NCBI GenBank assembly: GCA_963756525.1
Contig: CAVWNR010000009.1
Coordinates: 124,001 to 188,000 of the forward strand
Origin: CAVWNR01 sp963756525
Lineage (GTDB): Bacteria > Actinomycetota > Actinomycetes > Mycobacteriales > Jatrophihabitantaceae
DNA length: 64,000 nucleotides
Direction: 5' to 3'
Made by a program: the position numbers and the translations under genes. This document shows, one piece after another, positions 50,745-60,081 of this stretch; position 1 is the first letter of the stretch; every line of letters starts with the position of its first letter. The notes below the pieces were generated by a model. That model worked only from the letters and a program-made list of their open reading frames with translations. It was not told the origin of the DNA and ran no database searches.

Positions 50745-51824
50745 TCACAGCGCGCGGCGCCGGTGGAGGTGGCGGGTGGCCAGGACGCCGAGGAGGGCCG
50801 GCGCCCAGAAGGTGATCAGCCGGAAGATGAGGACCTGTTCGATGGCCTGCGGTGTCGGCACCCGGGCGCTGACCAGGACCACGACCAACGCGGCCTCGGT
50901 GGAGCCGAGCCCGGCCGGCACGGGGACCGCCGATCCGGCCGCAGAGCCGAGCATAAACGCGATCAGCAGCGCGCCGCTGCCTTCGGCCGGGGGTGGGCCG
51001 GGAAGCATCCGGGTGGTGGCCACGAACGCGCAGCCGAGCAGCAGGGTGGTCGCGCCGGAGGCGGCCAGCAGCGCGGCGAGCGAGCGTGGCTGGCGGGCCA
51101 GGCGGCGCAGCGGAGCCCACAGCGGCGCCCAGCGCCCCGCGCGCCCGCCGTGATGCCGAACCAGCCAGGCGCCCAGCGCCGTGCCGCCGGCCACCGCGAC
51201 GGCCAGCCACAGCCACGGCGAGCGGATCGGGCCGAGTAGCCCGGTGACATGGCCGACCAGCCGCCGGAACAGCTGCGTCGAACCGGTCAACCCGAGCGAC
51301 GCGCCGGCCAGCGCCAGCGCGCACAGCACCAGCAGGTCGGCCAGCGCGCCGAGCGCGGCCAGGGCGCCGACCGCACCGACCGCGCCCTGAACGGGCATCC
51401 CGCGTCGGGTGAAATACCGCGCGGTCAGCGCTGACCCGCCGAGCCCGGCCGGGGTGAGCCGGTTGGCCGCGGCCGCGGCGAGCTGCACCAGCACGGTCTC
51501 CCCGAGCGGCAGCGGAACCCCGGCGGCGGCCCGGGCGGCGACCGCGGTGGCCAGATAGTGCAGGGCGGCAAGCACGACCACGACACCGGTGAACTGCCAC
51601 CGCAGCCGGGCCAGCTGGCCCCCGAGCTCGCGGGCCAGCCCGGCCAGGTCGGTGCCGCTGTCGGAGTCCACCGTGGCCGCGCTGACCACCGCCGCGGCAG
51701 CAAGCAGCCCGAGCGCTGCCACGAACACCCACAGCCACAGACGGCGACCGCGCCGAGCCGGGACGACCGGGCCCGCGGCCGCAGGCAGCTCGACGAGCGG
51801 TCCGGCCCGCTCGGCGATCGTCAC
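50745..51824 (-). CDS. Flippase-like integral membrane protein, paralog of 6508-7572
   Basis: About 359 residues with the same helix order and motifs as the gene at 6508: VSAATVDSDSGTDLAGLARE, QLAAAAANRLTPAGLGGSAL, GSAVPVPAGLGSTEAALVVV, FRLITFWAPALLGVLATR. The LPG-synthase transferase domain is lacking here too. GTG at 51824. Unlike its paralog it is alone, with no redox partners. So the family's function in this organism does not require the flavin operon, or the two copies have specialised. Confidence 0.87.
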   Translation of the reverse strand: MTIAERAGPLVELPAAAGPVVPARRGRRLWLWVFVAALGLLAAAAVVSAATVDSDSGTDLAGLARELGGQLARLRWQFTGVVVVLAALHYLATAVAARAAAGVPLPLGETVLVQLAAAAANRLTPAGLGGSALTARYFTRRGMPVQGAVGAVGALAALGALADLLVLCALALAGASLGLTGSTQLFRRLVGHVTGLLGPIRSPWLWLAVAVAGGTALGAWLVRHHGGRAGRWAPLWAPLRRLARQPRSLAALLAASGATTLLLGCAFVATTRMLPGPPPAEGSGALLIAFMLGSAAGSAVPVPAGLGSTEAALVVVLVSARVPTPQAIEQVLIFRLITFWAPALLGVLATRHLHRRRAL

Positions 51825-51850
51825 CGGCCCACCCCCTCGCCGTCGTCTCG

Positions 51851-51887
51851 CTGTTGCCTCACTGTTGCCTCACTGTTGCCTCACTGT
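51851..51887. repeat. Short tandem repeat, three copies of 11 bp
   Basis: CTGTTGCCTCA is repeated perfectly at 51851, 51862 and 51873, then CTGT. It lies 27-62 nt upstream of the flippase-like gene start on the minus strand, where it could affect transcription or vary in length. Confidence 0.9.
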
Positions 51888-52324
51888 GCACCGGAAAGCT
51901 GCTCCTGCTCCTCGGCGCCGCGGTTATCCAGCTCACCCGATCCACCCCCTAAAACATCACCGCCCGAGTGCCCAGCGGCCCGAGCTCCACGTCTCGACTG
52001 CTCCGCCGATTCCCCGCCCCCGAACCGAAGCCGGGCCACAGCCGGCCGACGGAAGGCCAGCGCTGCCGCCGAACCCGGCGGCGCGCAGCGGCCGAGCGTC
52101 ACCGCGTCCCCCGCCGAGCCGACGCCCGCCGGCTCGGTACCACACTCACCGGCGGCGCACTACCACCCGAACCGAATTCGTTGGTGCCGCTCACGGCAAC
52201 TTATCGAAGTGGTTATGCGGGCCCCCGGTTCCCCTCCTTGCGGGCCGTGCGGACTGGCGATGCTGGGCACAGTGCTCGACGAGTGTTGGCGGTCGGGCAT
52301 CGTGCCCGGGCGTGGGAGCTGTGG
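51888..52324. other. Intergenic, no gene recognised
   Basis: About 440 nt with only compositional shadow frames. Confidence 0.4.
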
Positions 52325-52831
52325 TCAGCTGACGATAGGCTCGGCCACCGCCTCGGCCACGCCGTGGGCAGCGAAGATCTTCATCGACTCGGCGACCGCC
52401 TGGGAGTCCTCGTTGGCGTCGATGTCGACGATCTTTCCCCAGCGCATGCGCACGATGTGGACGCCGTGATTTGCGTACGGTGAGCCGTCGGGCAGGGTCT
52501 GTGCGCCCGTCCAGCGGATGATGATCGTGGTGTCGTGGGGCCATCCCTTCACCCACACGTCGTGCACGGTCAGCTGCAGGGTGGGCCCGAGTCGGCCCAG
52601 CCGCTGGAACCAACGGCGCAGCGCCTCCCGGTCGCGGCGTTCGCCGCCCAAGGGGTACGTGCCGCCGAACCGGTGGTGGATGTCGGGCGCGCAGGCCTTG
52701 AGCAGTGCGTCGTAGTCCTTGTCGTTGACCCGGGTGAAGTTCTTGGTCGCGATCCGCTTGACCATCGCGTGGTACCCGATTCCGGCGCCCGCGCCGGTAG
52801 CTAGCGCGATCGTTGCCGGTGTCAGTTTCAT
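52325..52831 (-). CDS. SnoaL-like / NTF2-fold protein
   Basis: About 168 residues. ATG 52831 after AAGGAG. A short hydrophobic N-terminal helix (IALATGAGAGIGYHAMV) precedes a SnoaL/NTF2-like domain: the first helix FTRVNDKDYDALLKACAPDI, HHRFGGTYPLGGERR, ALRRWFQRLGRL and the sheet VWVKGWPHDTTIIIRWTGAQ, VRMRWGKIVDIDANEDSQAV. Proteins of this fold are cyclases, isomerases or ligand binders. No catalytic residue can be assigned with confidence. The N-terminal helix may anchor it to the membrane. No partner gene is obvious. Confidence 0.8.
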   Translation of the reverse strand: MKLTPATIALATGAGAGIGYHAMVKRIATKNFTRVNDKDYDALLKACAPDIHHRFGGTYPLGGERRDREALRRWFQRLGRLGPTLQLTVHDVWVKGWPHDTTIIIRWTGAQTLPDGSPYANHGVHIVRMRWGKIVDIDANEDSQAVAESMKIFAAHGVAEAVAEPIVS

Positions 52832-53931
52832 GGCGGTTGCTCCTTGGAGGGTCATGTGATGTTGCTGCCGAGGGCCGGCGCACAGGCCGCGTGACCGAGC
52901 CGGGTGATGCGCCCAGTCAGCGGCCTGGGCCTGCACCGACGCCATCGCCGACGAGCTCGCCGCGTGGATGGCGTTGCACCGGTTCGCGACCCTGCGGGCA
53001 AGGATGAGCTTTTCCAGGACCGACGAGGACGCCGTCTTCGAACACCTGGCGCACAGCGTTGCCGCGTCCCACCGACCGCGGCGCCCAGGGGGCCTCGAGC
53101 TCGCCGAGCGTCAAAGCCAGCGTCGCGGGACGGATAAGACGCCATAGCAGAATGGATACTCTGGCGCCGCCCGGAGCGCGCACAAGGAACCACAGTCAGA
53201 CAACCCATACCCGGCGTTGCGGTGCTCCTGCTGAGCGTGCCGACGGCGGCGGGCCGACCAACGACTCCGCCGCCAAGTACGGCCCGAACCTCCGCGTTCG
53301 GCAAGATGATCACGCAATGGAAGTTCGCGGATCTGCCTGGCGCTGAAGCGCGCAGCGCGACAAGACCGGACAATGCCTGCGGCGTACCGCAGCCCGTCTC
53401 AGCGGCGCGCAATTGCGATAGGAACTGGTCGGCCGGCTCCGGGTATGTGACCAAAGCGTGGCTGATGCGGTGGGATATGTCTGTCATCGTGATCAAGCGG
53501 CCTCGTGGGACGGCCGCGGGGCTCTCGAAGCCGATGCGACAGCCGAAGTGGACCAGCTCAAGAGGACCTCCGGGTTCCAGGGGCAGCGGAGCGAAGAGTC
53601 CGACGCGGACGACAAGGGATCAAGCTGTGCGAGTCCCGGCAGGCCTTGAAACCATGCGACCACCCTGCGCGGCGCTGCGAGCGCAGCTCAGGCGGAGCTC
53701 GGGCACGCCGCCTGGGTCGCCACCGGGATCCTCGGGTGTCGCTTCGATCGGCGCAGGCGGGAGCGGCTGCGCCGCGTCGGGCAGCAGCTCAGCCGGATCA
53801 TCGGGCACCGGTTGGCTGGAATCGATCACAGGCTCCGGCTCCGGCAAAGGCGCCACCATGGAACAAGTCAACCGCACCTCCCACCGGTTGTGGATTCGCG
53901 CTACGGGAGGAGGACAACGCGATGATTTCGC
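52832..53931. other. Relic-bearing region without an intact gene
   Basis: Two coding-like fragments are visible. 52968-53147 (+) reads ALHRFATLRARMSFSRTDED and AVFEHLAHSVAA, 59 codons, no family known. Minus strand from ATG 53487 reads MTDISHRISHALVTYPEPAD, like the first 20 residues of the cyclase (kynurenine formamidase-like) family, then loses similarity. Neither is a complete gene. Confidence 0.4.
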
Positions 53932-54440
53932 GAGATCGCCGCGAAGTTTCCGCACGCCGACCCGCGAGACCTGGGTCTGGTTCCAGTCCGGCGTCAACAC
54001 CGACGGACACACAACTGGATCGCCAGCCGATCCGTGCAGCGCGGCCACATCCTCTCGCCAAACTGCTTCCCGGTGATCGCCGGGTACTGCACCGCGTTAG
54101 GAGCGCACCCTGTTCTGCGGCCAGCCGACCGACGAGCACCTGCGGCCGTGGCAGATCAACGTCAAGGTGCACCGGCGCGGCCTCGAGCTGATCAAGCCGG
54201 ACGCGGTCTGCAAGGACATCGCCGCCGAACTCAACGAGATCCATGAAGCAGAGACCGCACCTCCGGCTACGGACACTCCTCCGGCGTGCTCTGCCACTAC
54301 TACGGACTAGGCACCGGTACGAAGCGGCGCGAGGACATCGACACGCGCCGGCACCGCGCATGGTCGTCTCGATGGAGCCGATGATCAGGATCCCGGAGGT
54401 CGGCCCGGCGGCGGCTACCGAGAACACGACACGCTCCTGA
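53932..54440 (+). pseudogene. Creatinase (M24-fold amidinohydrolase) C-terminal half, multiple frameshifts
   Basis: Pieces in three frames follow creatinase order: EIAAKFPHADPRD, ETWVWFQSGVNTDG, HNWIASRSVQRGHIL, SPNCFPVIAGYCTALE, RTLFCGQPTDEHLRPWQINV, KVHRRGLELIKPDAVCKDIA AELNEI in segments, GYGHSSGVLCHYYG, REDIDT, MVVSMEPMIRIPE. These match known creatinases (TWTWFQSGINTDG, ALERTLF, GYGHSFG, MVVSMEPMI). At least four indels break the frame and the N-terminal domain is gone, so creatine hydrolysis is not encoded here. Confidence 0.8.
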
Positions 54441-54722
54441 CGCGCTTACCTCGATCGGGCTGATCGCGCAGGGGTCAGCGAATGATCTTTTGGGACGCTC
54501 TCGATCTTTACGGTCATCGGCTCCTGAACTGCGCCAGCCTCCGTCGTTTCCCTGAGCGGACGGGGTTCGACGGCGGCCCTGGGCTCGGCCTGGGCTGGGG
54601 TTGTGCCGGTTATTGCACGGTTGTGCGCTGGTCGTCGAACTGGGCGGTGACCTCGAGGTGTCCCCCTGGTCATCCTCGCGGCTTGGTCGGACACCGGGTC
54701 GTTCCGGCGTACGGTCGTGGTC

Positions 54723-54932
54723 ATGAGTCAGTACATGGCTTGGCCGACCGCCGATGGCGTGTGGCACATCGGGACCGGGCTGAGCCTGCCGCCGGGTGCC
54801 GATCTCACGGACCTGAATGAGTTACTCATCCTGCGCCACATCGAGCGCGGCCAGATCGGGTTCCATCGGCCGAACGACGAAGCCAAGTTCAATCAGCAAT
54901 TCGCGATCGGTATCGATGAGCGCGGGCAGTGA
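54723..54932 (+). CDS. Small hypothetical protein
   Basis: 69 residues: MSQYMAWPTADGVWHIGTGL, SLPPGADLTDLNELLILRHI, ERGQIGFHRPNDEAKFNQQF. Balanced composition with Trp, Tyr and His, unlike shadow frames. There is no clear ribosome-binding site, and TACGGT 12 nt before the ATG could serve a leaderless promoter. No family recognised. The 280 nt before it hold nothing supportable. Confidence 0.55.
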   Translation: MSQYMAWPTADGVWHIGTGLSLPPGADLTDLNELLILRHIERGQIGFHRPNDEAKFNQQFAIGIDERGQ

Positions 54933-55146
54933 CTGATCCACCGTCGCGTCGGGGAGAGGCTCGTATTGGGGCGGTGCCGCGGACCGGATGGGTGCTGGCG
55001 TGGCTGTGACCGACGACAACGGTAGGTACCGTTCCTGGGTCCGGTGATGGCACGCACGGCGGCCTGTTCGGCCACCAGGATCGAGGGCCGCCGTTGCGTT
55101 GGTGAACGCTGCGCGCGGCAACCGGGGCGGCGGACATCATGGCGTG

Positions 55147-55402
55147 ATGGCCGCCGCCGAGGCCACCCGCCTGCACGTGACCATCCACCTGCTCCAACAA
55201 ACGACCGTCGGCTTCGACGCCGCCGACCTGTGGCCGCTGCACGGCGGCTACGCCCGCTTCGGCGGTGACCTGCCCTTTTTCGCCGAGAAGTGACCCGACG
55301 TCTGCAAACCGACGGCTGCCTGGGCTTCTCCCCGGACCAGGCCAGCATCACCGTCATCCCGCGAAGCGCCGTCAAGCGGATCGACTTCACCACCGGCCCG
55401 TG
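55147..55402 (+). pseudogene. Small hypothetical protein gene, one frameshift
   Basis: ATG 55147 (GTG 55144 in frame) reads MAAAEATRLHVTIHLLQQTT and LWPLHGGYARFGGDLPFFAE. The other half, RRLQTDGCLGFSPDQASITV IPRSAVKRIDFTTGP in segments, is in the next frame and ends at 55402. Joined, about 84 residues of a small beta-rich protein of unknown family. An indel near 55290 separates them. Confidence 0.55.
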
Positions 55403-55680
55403 AGCCTGCCGGGACAGTCACCGGCCACGCCACCCAACCACCCCGGTGTGGCGTGCGTGCCGCCGAGCAGCAGCCGGGCGGCGCGCGTCCGCGATCTGGT
55501 TGCTTGCGCTGAGCGGCGCGAGGACAGTTGGCGTGAGGTCCGGTGAGGATCCGGCTCGGCACGCGCGGCAGGCGCGGAACCGGGCGTGGCGCGCCGCCAC
55601 GTGAACCGAAAAGGAGTCAGCCGTGGCCGACAAGCCGCCGCGCCAGTGAAGCCGAAACGAACCCACCGACCACACCCGAT

Positions 55681-56067
55681 GTGAGCGAGCAAAGCGTTCT
55701 GTTCAACGCGCTGCTCGGGTTGACCACGCTGGCCGTCCTGCTCCAAGGCCTCTGGGCCGGCATCTTCCTCGAGCACGACGGCCAACGTGACACCGCCGGC
55801 AGCTGGATCAACGTCCACGCCGCAGGTGCCTATATCGCCTTCGTCCTGGCCCTCGCCGCGACCATCGTCGCCGTCGTGCGCCTGCGACCCCGAAAGGGCC
55901 TCATCCGCGGCAGCGCCGCCCTCACCGTCCTCCTCATCATCGAAATCGGCCTCGGCCAAGCCGTGCACTCCGGCACCGACACGCTGACCGCCGTCCACAT
56001 CCCACTAACGATGGCGATCATGGCCCTCGCGGTAAGGCTATCGATACGCGCACGCAATCATCCCTAG
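55681..56067 (+). CDS. Four-helix membrane protein
   Basis: About 128 residues from GTG 55681. Helices: LFNALLGLTTLAVLLQGLWA, VHAAGAYIAFVLALAATIVA, SAALTVLLIIEIGLGQAVH, HIPLTMAIMALAVRLSI. Conserved-looking His in INVHAAGAY, QAVHSGTD and AVHIPLTM could bind heme, as in small cytochrome-like membrane proteins, but this is a guess. The frame is open further upstream (ASEAETNPPTTPD), and a GTG at 55623 in another frame reads VADKPPRQ before a stop. An N-terminal frameshift is therefore possible. Function unknown. Confidence 0.65.
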   Translation: MSEQSVLFNALLGLTTLAVLLQGLWAGIFLEHDGQRDTAGSWINVHAAGAYIAFVLALAATIVAVVRLRPRKGLIRGSAALTVLLIIEIGLGQAVHSGTDTLTAVHIPLTMAIMALAVRLSIRARNHP

Positions 56068-56183
56068 CCGCTGCCCGAGTGAAGTACGCGGAAGACGCCT
56101 CCGGCCGAGCACGATTCTCGCGTCCATCACGACAACCACACCCAACCGCGCACCGAAGTGCACGCACCGATCGGAGGAATGTG

Positions 56184-56585
56184 ATGACCGCCCAGCTCAA
56201 CCACACCATCGTCTACGCTCGCGACAAGGAGGTCTCGGCCACGTTCCTGGCCGACATCCTCGGCACCGTCACCAGCTCACCGGTCGCCCGGTTCCTGCCT
56301 GTCGCCCTGGACAACGGCGTCACGCTGGACTACATGAATGCCGCCGACATGGGCCTGACCACCCCGACGCCGCAGCACTACGCCTTCCTGGTCTCCGAGG
56401 ACACCTTCGTTGCCGCGTTCGCCCGCATCACCGCGGCCGGTATCGCCTATCACGCCGAACCCAACGGTGACCGTCCCGGCGAGATCTACCACAACCAGCA
56501 CGGCGGCCGAGGCGTCTACTTTCCCGACCCCGACGGACACAACATGGAACTACTCACCCGCGACCTGGCCGGCCGGCAGGCCTAG
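56184..56585 (+). CDS. VOC-family (glyoxalase/dioxygenase-like) protein
   Basis: About 133 residues. ATG 56184 follows GGAGGA. VOC fold: the first strand HTIVYARDKEVSATFLADIL with a metal-ligand His, the middle His in PTPQHYAFLVSEDTFVAAFA, and the terminal GRGVYFPDPDGHNMELLTRD carrying the Glu ligand. H, H and E ligands are all present, so it can bind a divalent metal. Substrate is not predictable (glyoxalase, resistance protein or dioxygenase relatives). It stands alone. An in-frame GTG one codon earlier is an alternative. Confidence 0.9.
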   Translation: MTAQLNHTIVYARDKEVSATFLADILGTVTSSPVARFLPVALDNGVTLDYMNAADMGLTTPTPQHYAFLVSEDTFVAAFARITAAGIAYHAEPNGDRPGEIYHNQHGGRGVYFPDPDGHNMELLTRDLAGRQA

Positions 56586-56830
56586 AGACGGAACTTCGGC
56601 GATGACCGTCCCACGGATTGGCGTATGAGGAACCCGCTGCCCCCCGCCGGCCGTGCCGTCCCCGCAAAGCGTTCGCCGCCCGGCGGTTTGTGTCCCACCG
56701 GAGTGGGGCTGCTCGTGGTGGCGCGACCACCGTGCCGCGGCGGGGTTCGCTATGGCACAGCCTGATCGCGAGGCCCGGCAGATTCGTTTCCGTTGCTGCG
56801 GCAACCCTGGGTTTCGTGAGCGCTCGGGTG

Positions 56831-58426
56831 TCAGTACGCCTGGTAGATGTCTTCGACCATGCGTGCCTGCTCGCCGGTGATGTCGATGATCCCGGTGGCG
56901 GAGGAGATGGGGACGTTGCCGACGGCGATCATGAAGGTGAGGTGTCGGCCGGTTTTGGCTTGGAGGTATCCGGCGAGGCTGTTGCCGAGCAGGATGATCT
57001 GGCCGGCGGGGGCGCTGGCGGCGCGGTTTCCGGTCTTGACTTGGACGTGTCCCGCGGCCGGTGATTTGGGCAGGACGTTGGCCAGGGTTCCGCTGCGGCC
57101 GAGCACCGGCAGGGCGGCAGCCAGCGCAACACCGAATGGTTTGCTGGCGGCATGGCGGAGGAAGCTGGCCAGGGCGGCCGGGGTGGTGCGGTCGCGGTCG
57201 TCGGAACCAGCGCCGTCGAAGGCGTACAGGCTGGCGGCCGGCGCGCCGAGCTGTTCGGCGAGGTGGGTTTCGGCGACCAGGCCCTGCTGACAGTCGGTGC
57301 TGCCGATGTTGACCGCGGTCAGGCAGGCCATCAGGTCCGCGCCGCGGTTGTAGCTGACTTTGAGGATGAGGTTGGCGAACTGGGCCAGGGTGGCGGAGAC
57401 GTGCTCGGCGATCTTGTTGGCGGGCCGGTAGCTGCCTTTGGCGGGTAGCAGCGCCGCCGGGTTGTGGCCGGTCGGTGCCGCGGTGACCGTGACGCCGGCC
57501 CGCTTGAGGGCTTCGATGAACGCGGTCCGGGCGAACGCTGCCGGGTCGTCGATCTCGTGCACGACCAGGGTCGGCCCGGCGCCGGCGGCGACCTGCCCGG
57601 TGACGACCAGTTTTCCGGGGGTGGGATTGGCGATCGCTAGCGGGGCGGCGGCCGCGCCGGCGGCGACCGTGTCGACCTGATTGTCGACGGTGTAGGAGGC
57701 GGTCATCGGCTGCCAGCTGATCGACGCGCGGTGCCCGACGATGGTGGGTTTAGCGAGCACGTCGATGAGGTTCTCGTTGACCCAGATCGGGGAGATGAGC
57801 CCGTCGGGGAAGCCCGGGTAGGGGGTGAACAGCCGGTCGTCGATGACGACGTTGCCGCTGACCCGGGTGATCGCGGCCGCGTGCACGGCCCGGGCCAGCT
57901 GATCCAGACCGGCCAGCGGGTTACCCGGCGGCTCCACGGCGCCGGGCAACCCGACGTTGGCATAACTCTGGTTGAAGGCGGGAGCGTTCTCGTAGTACAG
58001 GCTGCCGTCGGGCTGTTCACGCAGGCCCAGGCTCAGGTCGCCGGAGGCGACCAGCACCACGTTGCCGTGCAGCACGCCGCCGGTGACCTGCCCGTCCCGA
58101 TACACCGGGGTGTGGAAGCGGTAGCCCGCGCCGTAGGCGTTCAGCGCGGCCGCGACCGCGTAGGTTTTCATCGTCGAGCCGGGGTCGAACATTTTCTGGT
58201 CGTTCTGCGAGATCAGCACCGTGCCGGTGTGCTCATCGAGGACCGTGTACCCCCAGTCGGACTGCCGGTATTTGGATTGGCCTTCGATCGCGGCCAGCGC
58301 CTTGGCCAGGGGCGCCGGCCCATGCGCGGCAGTGCCCGACGACGGGGGCGATCCGGTGCACGCGGCCAGCACCATCGCGGCGGCGGCGGTCACCGCCGCG
58401 GCCAGCATGCTTCGAGCTCTCCTCAC
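56831..58426 (-). CDS. dacB: D-alanyl-D-alanine carboxypeptidase/endopeptidase (PBP4, S13)
   Basis: About 531 residues. Lipoprotein-like signal (MRRARSMLAAAVTAAAAMVL then LAAC). S13 motifs: nucleophile FDPGSTMKTYAVAAAL (SxxK), the second motif KVSYNRGADLMACL (SxN), and VQVKTGNRAASAPAG (KTG). The long insert between the first and second motif, with LDQLARAVHAAAITRVSGNV, is typical of PBP4. It trims or cleaves peptidoglycan peptides outside the membrane. The GTG at 58426 supplies a positively charged n-region. ATG 58408, with GGAGA nearby, would lack it. Confidence 0.93.
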   Translation of the reverse strand: MRRARSMLAAAVTAAAAMVLAACTGSPPSSGTAAHGPAPLAKALAAIEGQSKYRQSDWGYTVLDEHTGTVLISQNDQKMFDPGSTMKTYAVAAALNAYGAGYRFHTPVYRDGQVTGGVLHGNVVLVASGDLSLGLREQPDGSLYYENAPAFNQSYANVGLPGAVEPPGNPLAGLDQLARAVHAAAITRVSGNVVIDDRLFTPYPGFPDGLISPIWVNENLIDVLAKPTIVGHRASISWQPMTASYTVDNQVDTVAAGAAAAPLAIANPTPGKLVVTGQVAAGAGPTLVVHEIDDPAAFARTAFIEALKRAGVTVTAAPTGHNPAALLPAKGSYRPANKIAEHVSATLAQFANLILKVSYNRGADLMACLTAVNIGSTDCQQGLVAETHLAEQLGAPAASLYAFDGAGSDDRDRTTPAALASFLRHAASKPFGVALAAALPVLGRSGTLANVLPKSPAAGHVQVKTGNRAASAPAGQIILLGNSLAGYLQAKTGRHLTFMIAVGNVPISSATGIIDITGEQARMVEDIYQAY

Positions 58427-58606
58427 TGCAGGTCCGCCCTTTCAAGAGGGCCGCCGCGGGGGCGTTCGCGACCGGCTCGTGTCGTGATCCCGCGGGGTGT
58501 GCATTGCAACCTTCTCACCACAGTGGCAGATGTGGCTGGTGAAGTGATCGGACGTGCCGGGGTATCCCGCGAAGCCCCGACGGCACCCCGCGCCGGCCCG
58601 CTGACC

Positions 58607-59830
58607 TCATCGCAGCGCCACCGGCAGTGACCGCAGCAGCCGGACGTTGAAGTTCGGCACATACTCCAGCACCGCGGCCGTCCGGCGCACGGCCGGGTAC
58701 CGCTCGACGAGCGTGCGCAGCGCGATCCGCGACTCCAGGCGGGCCAGCGGCGCGCCGAGGCAGTAGTGCAGACCCAGCCCCATCGCAACGTCCCGCCGGT
58801 CGGGCCGGTCCAGCTGGAAGCGGTCCGGGTCCGGATACCGCGCAGGGTCCCGGTTCGCCGCGGCAAGCACGAGCAGCACGCCCTGCCCCTCGGCGATAAC
58901 CCGCTCGCCGTAGGCGACATCGTGCCGCGCGCGGCGGCGGATGAACTGGTTCGGCGTGACCAGCCGAAGCAGCTCGTCGACCACCGCCGGCCACAGCGCC
59001 GGACTCTCCTGCACGGCGCGGCGCACCTCGGGCAGCTCGAGCAGGATGGCGGCGCCGTTGCCGAGCAGGCTGGTCACGTTTTCGTGCCCGGCGATTAGCA
59101 GCAGCACGATGTTGGCATACAGCTCGTGGCGGGTGAGCCGATCCTCGGCCTCGCCGGCCACCAGCCGGCCCACCACGTCATCTTCCCGGCCGCCGCCGCG
59201 GTCCAAGACGGTGTCGACGAATTGGTCCAGCTCCTGGCCGGCCGCCTGCGCCTGGGCGACCTCCGCGTCGCTCAACGTCGCCAGGTCGCGCCCGAACGGC
59301 AGCAGGAAGTCGTCGCACGCGGTCTTGATCCGGCGGCCGTCGGCCTCGGACAGCGTGACGCCGAGCAGCGCGCCGAGCACCCGCATCGGCAGCGGCTCGG
59401 TCAGGTCCGCGACCAGATCGAGTCGGCCGCTGCCGTGCGCAAGCAGACGCTCGCTCATCGCGGCGATCACCTCGCCGAGCTGCTCCACCACGCCGGGCGC
59501 GAATGCCCGGCTGACCAGCCGACGCAGCCGGGTGTGCCCGGGCGGGTCGGAGAAGACCAGGCTGGAGCGGACGAACGAGTACGTCCGCGCCAACACCTCG
59601 GCCGGCACGCCGTCGGCGCGGGCGGCCGCCGGGGGGGCCGCCGGGAACGTCGAGGAGAACGCAGGGTCGCGTAGCGCCGCGCTGACGTCGTCGAACCGGG
59701 TGAGCAGCGAGCTGTCCAGCGCGGGGCTCCAGTGCACCGGATCGCTCACCCGCAACCGGGCGTAGACCTCGTATGGGTCGGCCAGCATCGCCGGGCCGAA
59801 CAAGCCCGCGTCCAGATCGGCCGATGTCAC
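58607..59830 (-). CDS. Cytochrome P450
   Basis: About 407 residues, normal for bacterial class I P450s. I-helix IVLLLIAGHENVTSLLGNG (AGHEN in place of AGHET), ExxR in VVDELLRLV, and the heme-thiolate loop MGLGLHYCLGAPLARLE with axial Cys. The leading Phe of FGxGxHxC is replaced by Met. Start is GTG 59830 after GGGAGGGGG. Upstream codons in the same frame are Arg-rich and not family-like. It needs ferredoxin and a reductase, neither encoded next to it. Substrate unknown. Upstream lies a divergently regulated HxlR locus. Confidence 0.94.
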   Translation of the reverse strand: MTSADLDAGLFGPAMLADPYEVYARLRVSDPVHWSPALDSSLLTRFDDVSAALRDPAFSSTFPAAPPAAARADGVPAEVLARTYSFVRSSLVFSDPPGHTRLRRLVSRAFAPGVVEQLGEVIAAMSERLLAHGSGRLDLVADLTEPLPMRVLGALLGVTLSEADGRRIKTACDDFLLPFGRDLATLSDAEVAQAQAAGQELDQFVDTVLDRGGGREDDVVGRLVAGEAEDRLTRHELYANIVLLLIAGHENVTSLLGNGAAILLELPEVRRAVQESPALWPAVVDELLRLVTPNQFIRRRARHDVAYGERVIAEGQGVLLVLAAANRDPARYPDPDRFQLDRPDRRDVAMGLGLHYCLGAPLARLESRIALRTLVERYPAVRRTAAVLEYVPNFNVRLLRSLPVALR

Positions 59831-60081
59831 CGTCGCCCCCTCCCGGCCAACCGTTCCGGGCCAGCCCGCCGGCAATCCTCCCCCATTCCCAGCGGGCTCG
59901 CGAGCCGAGCCCGCCCGACGCGCAGCACAGCCTGACAACGCGCGACCAGACCGCGCCGCCGTGCGACCCCGCGCTTCACGATCGGCCGCAGATATGATCA
60001 CCGGCGGTCCGCAGCCGCCGATGCGGTCGCGGGATCCCGCCGAAACCCTCAACGAGATGGCTGGCTGGGCGAAGGGCAGGC

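Noticed and set aside
16738..56800. Short similarity near 16743 and 56787 (TTCCGCTGCTACGGC-like)
   Set aside because: Only about 22 nt with several mismatches; likely chance or a common codon run in high-GC DNA.
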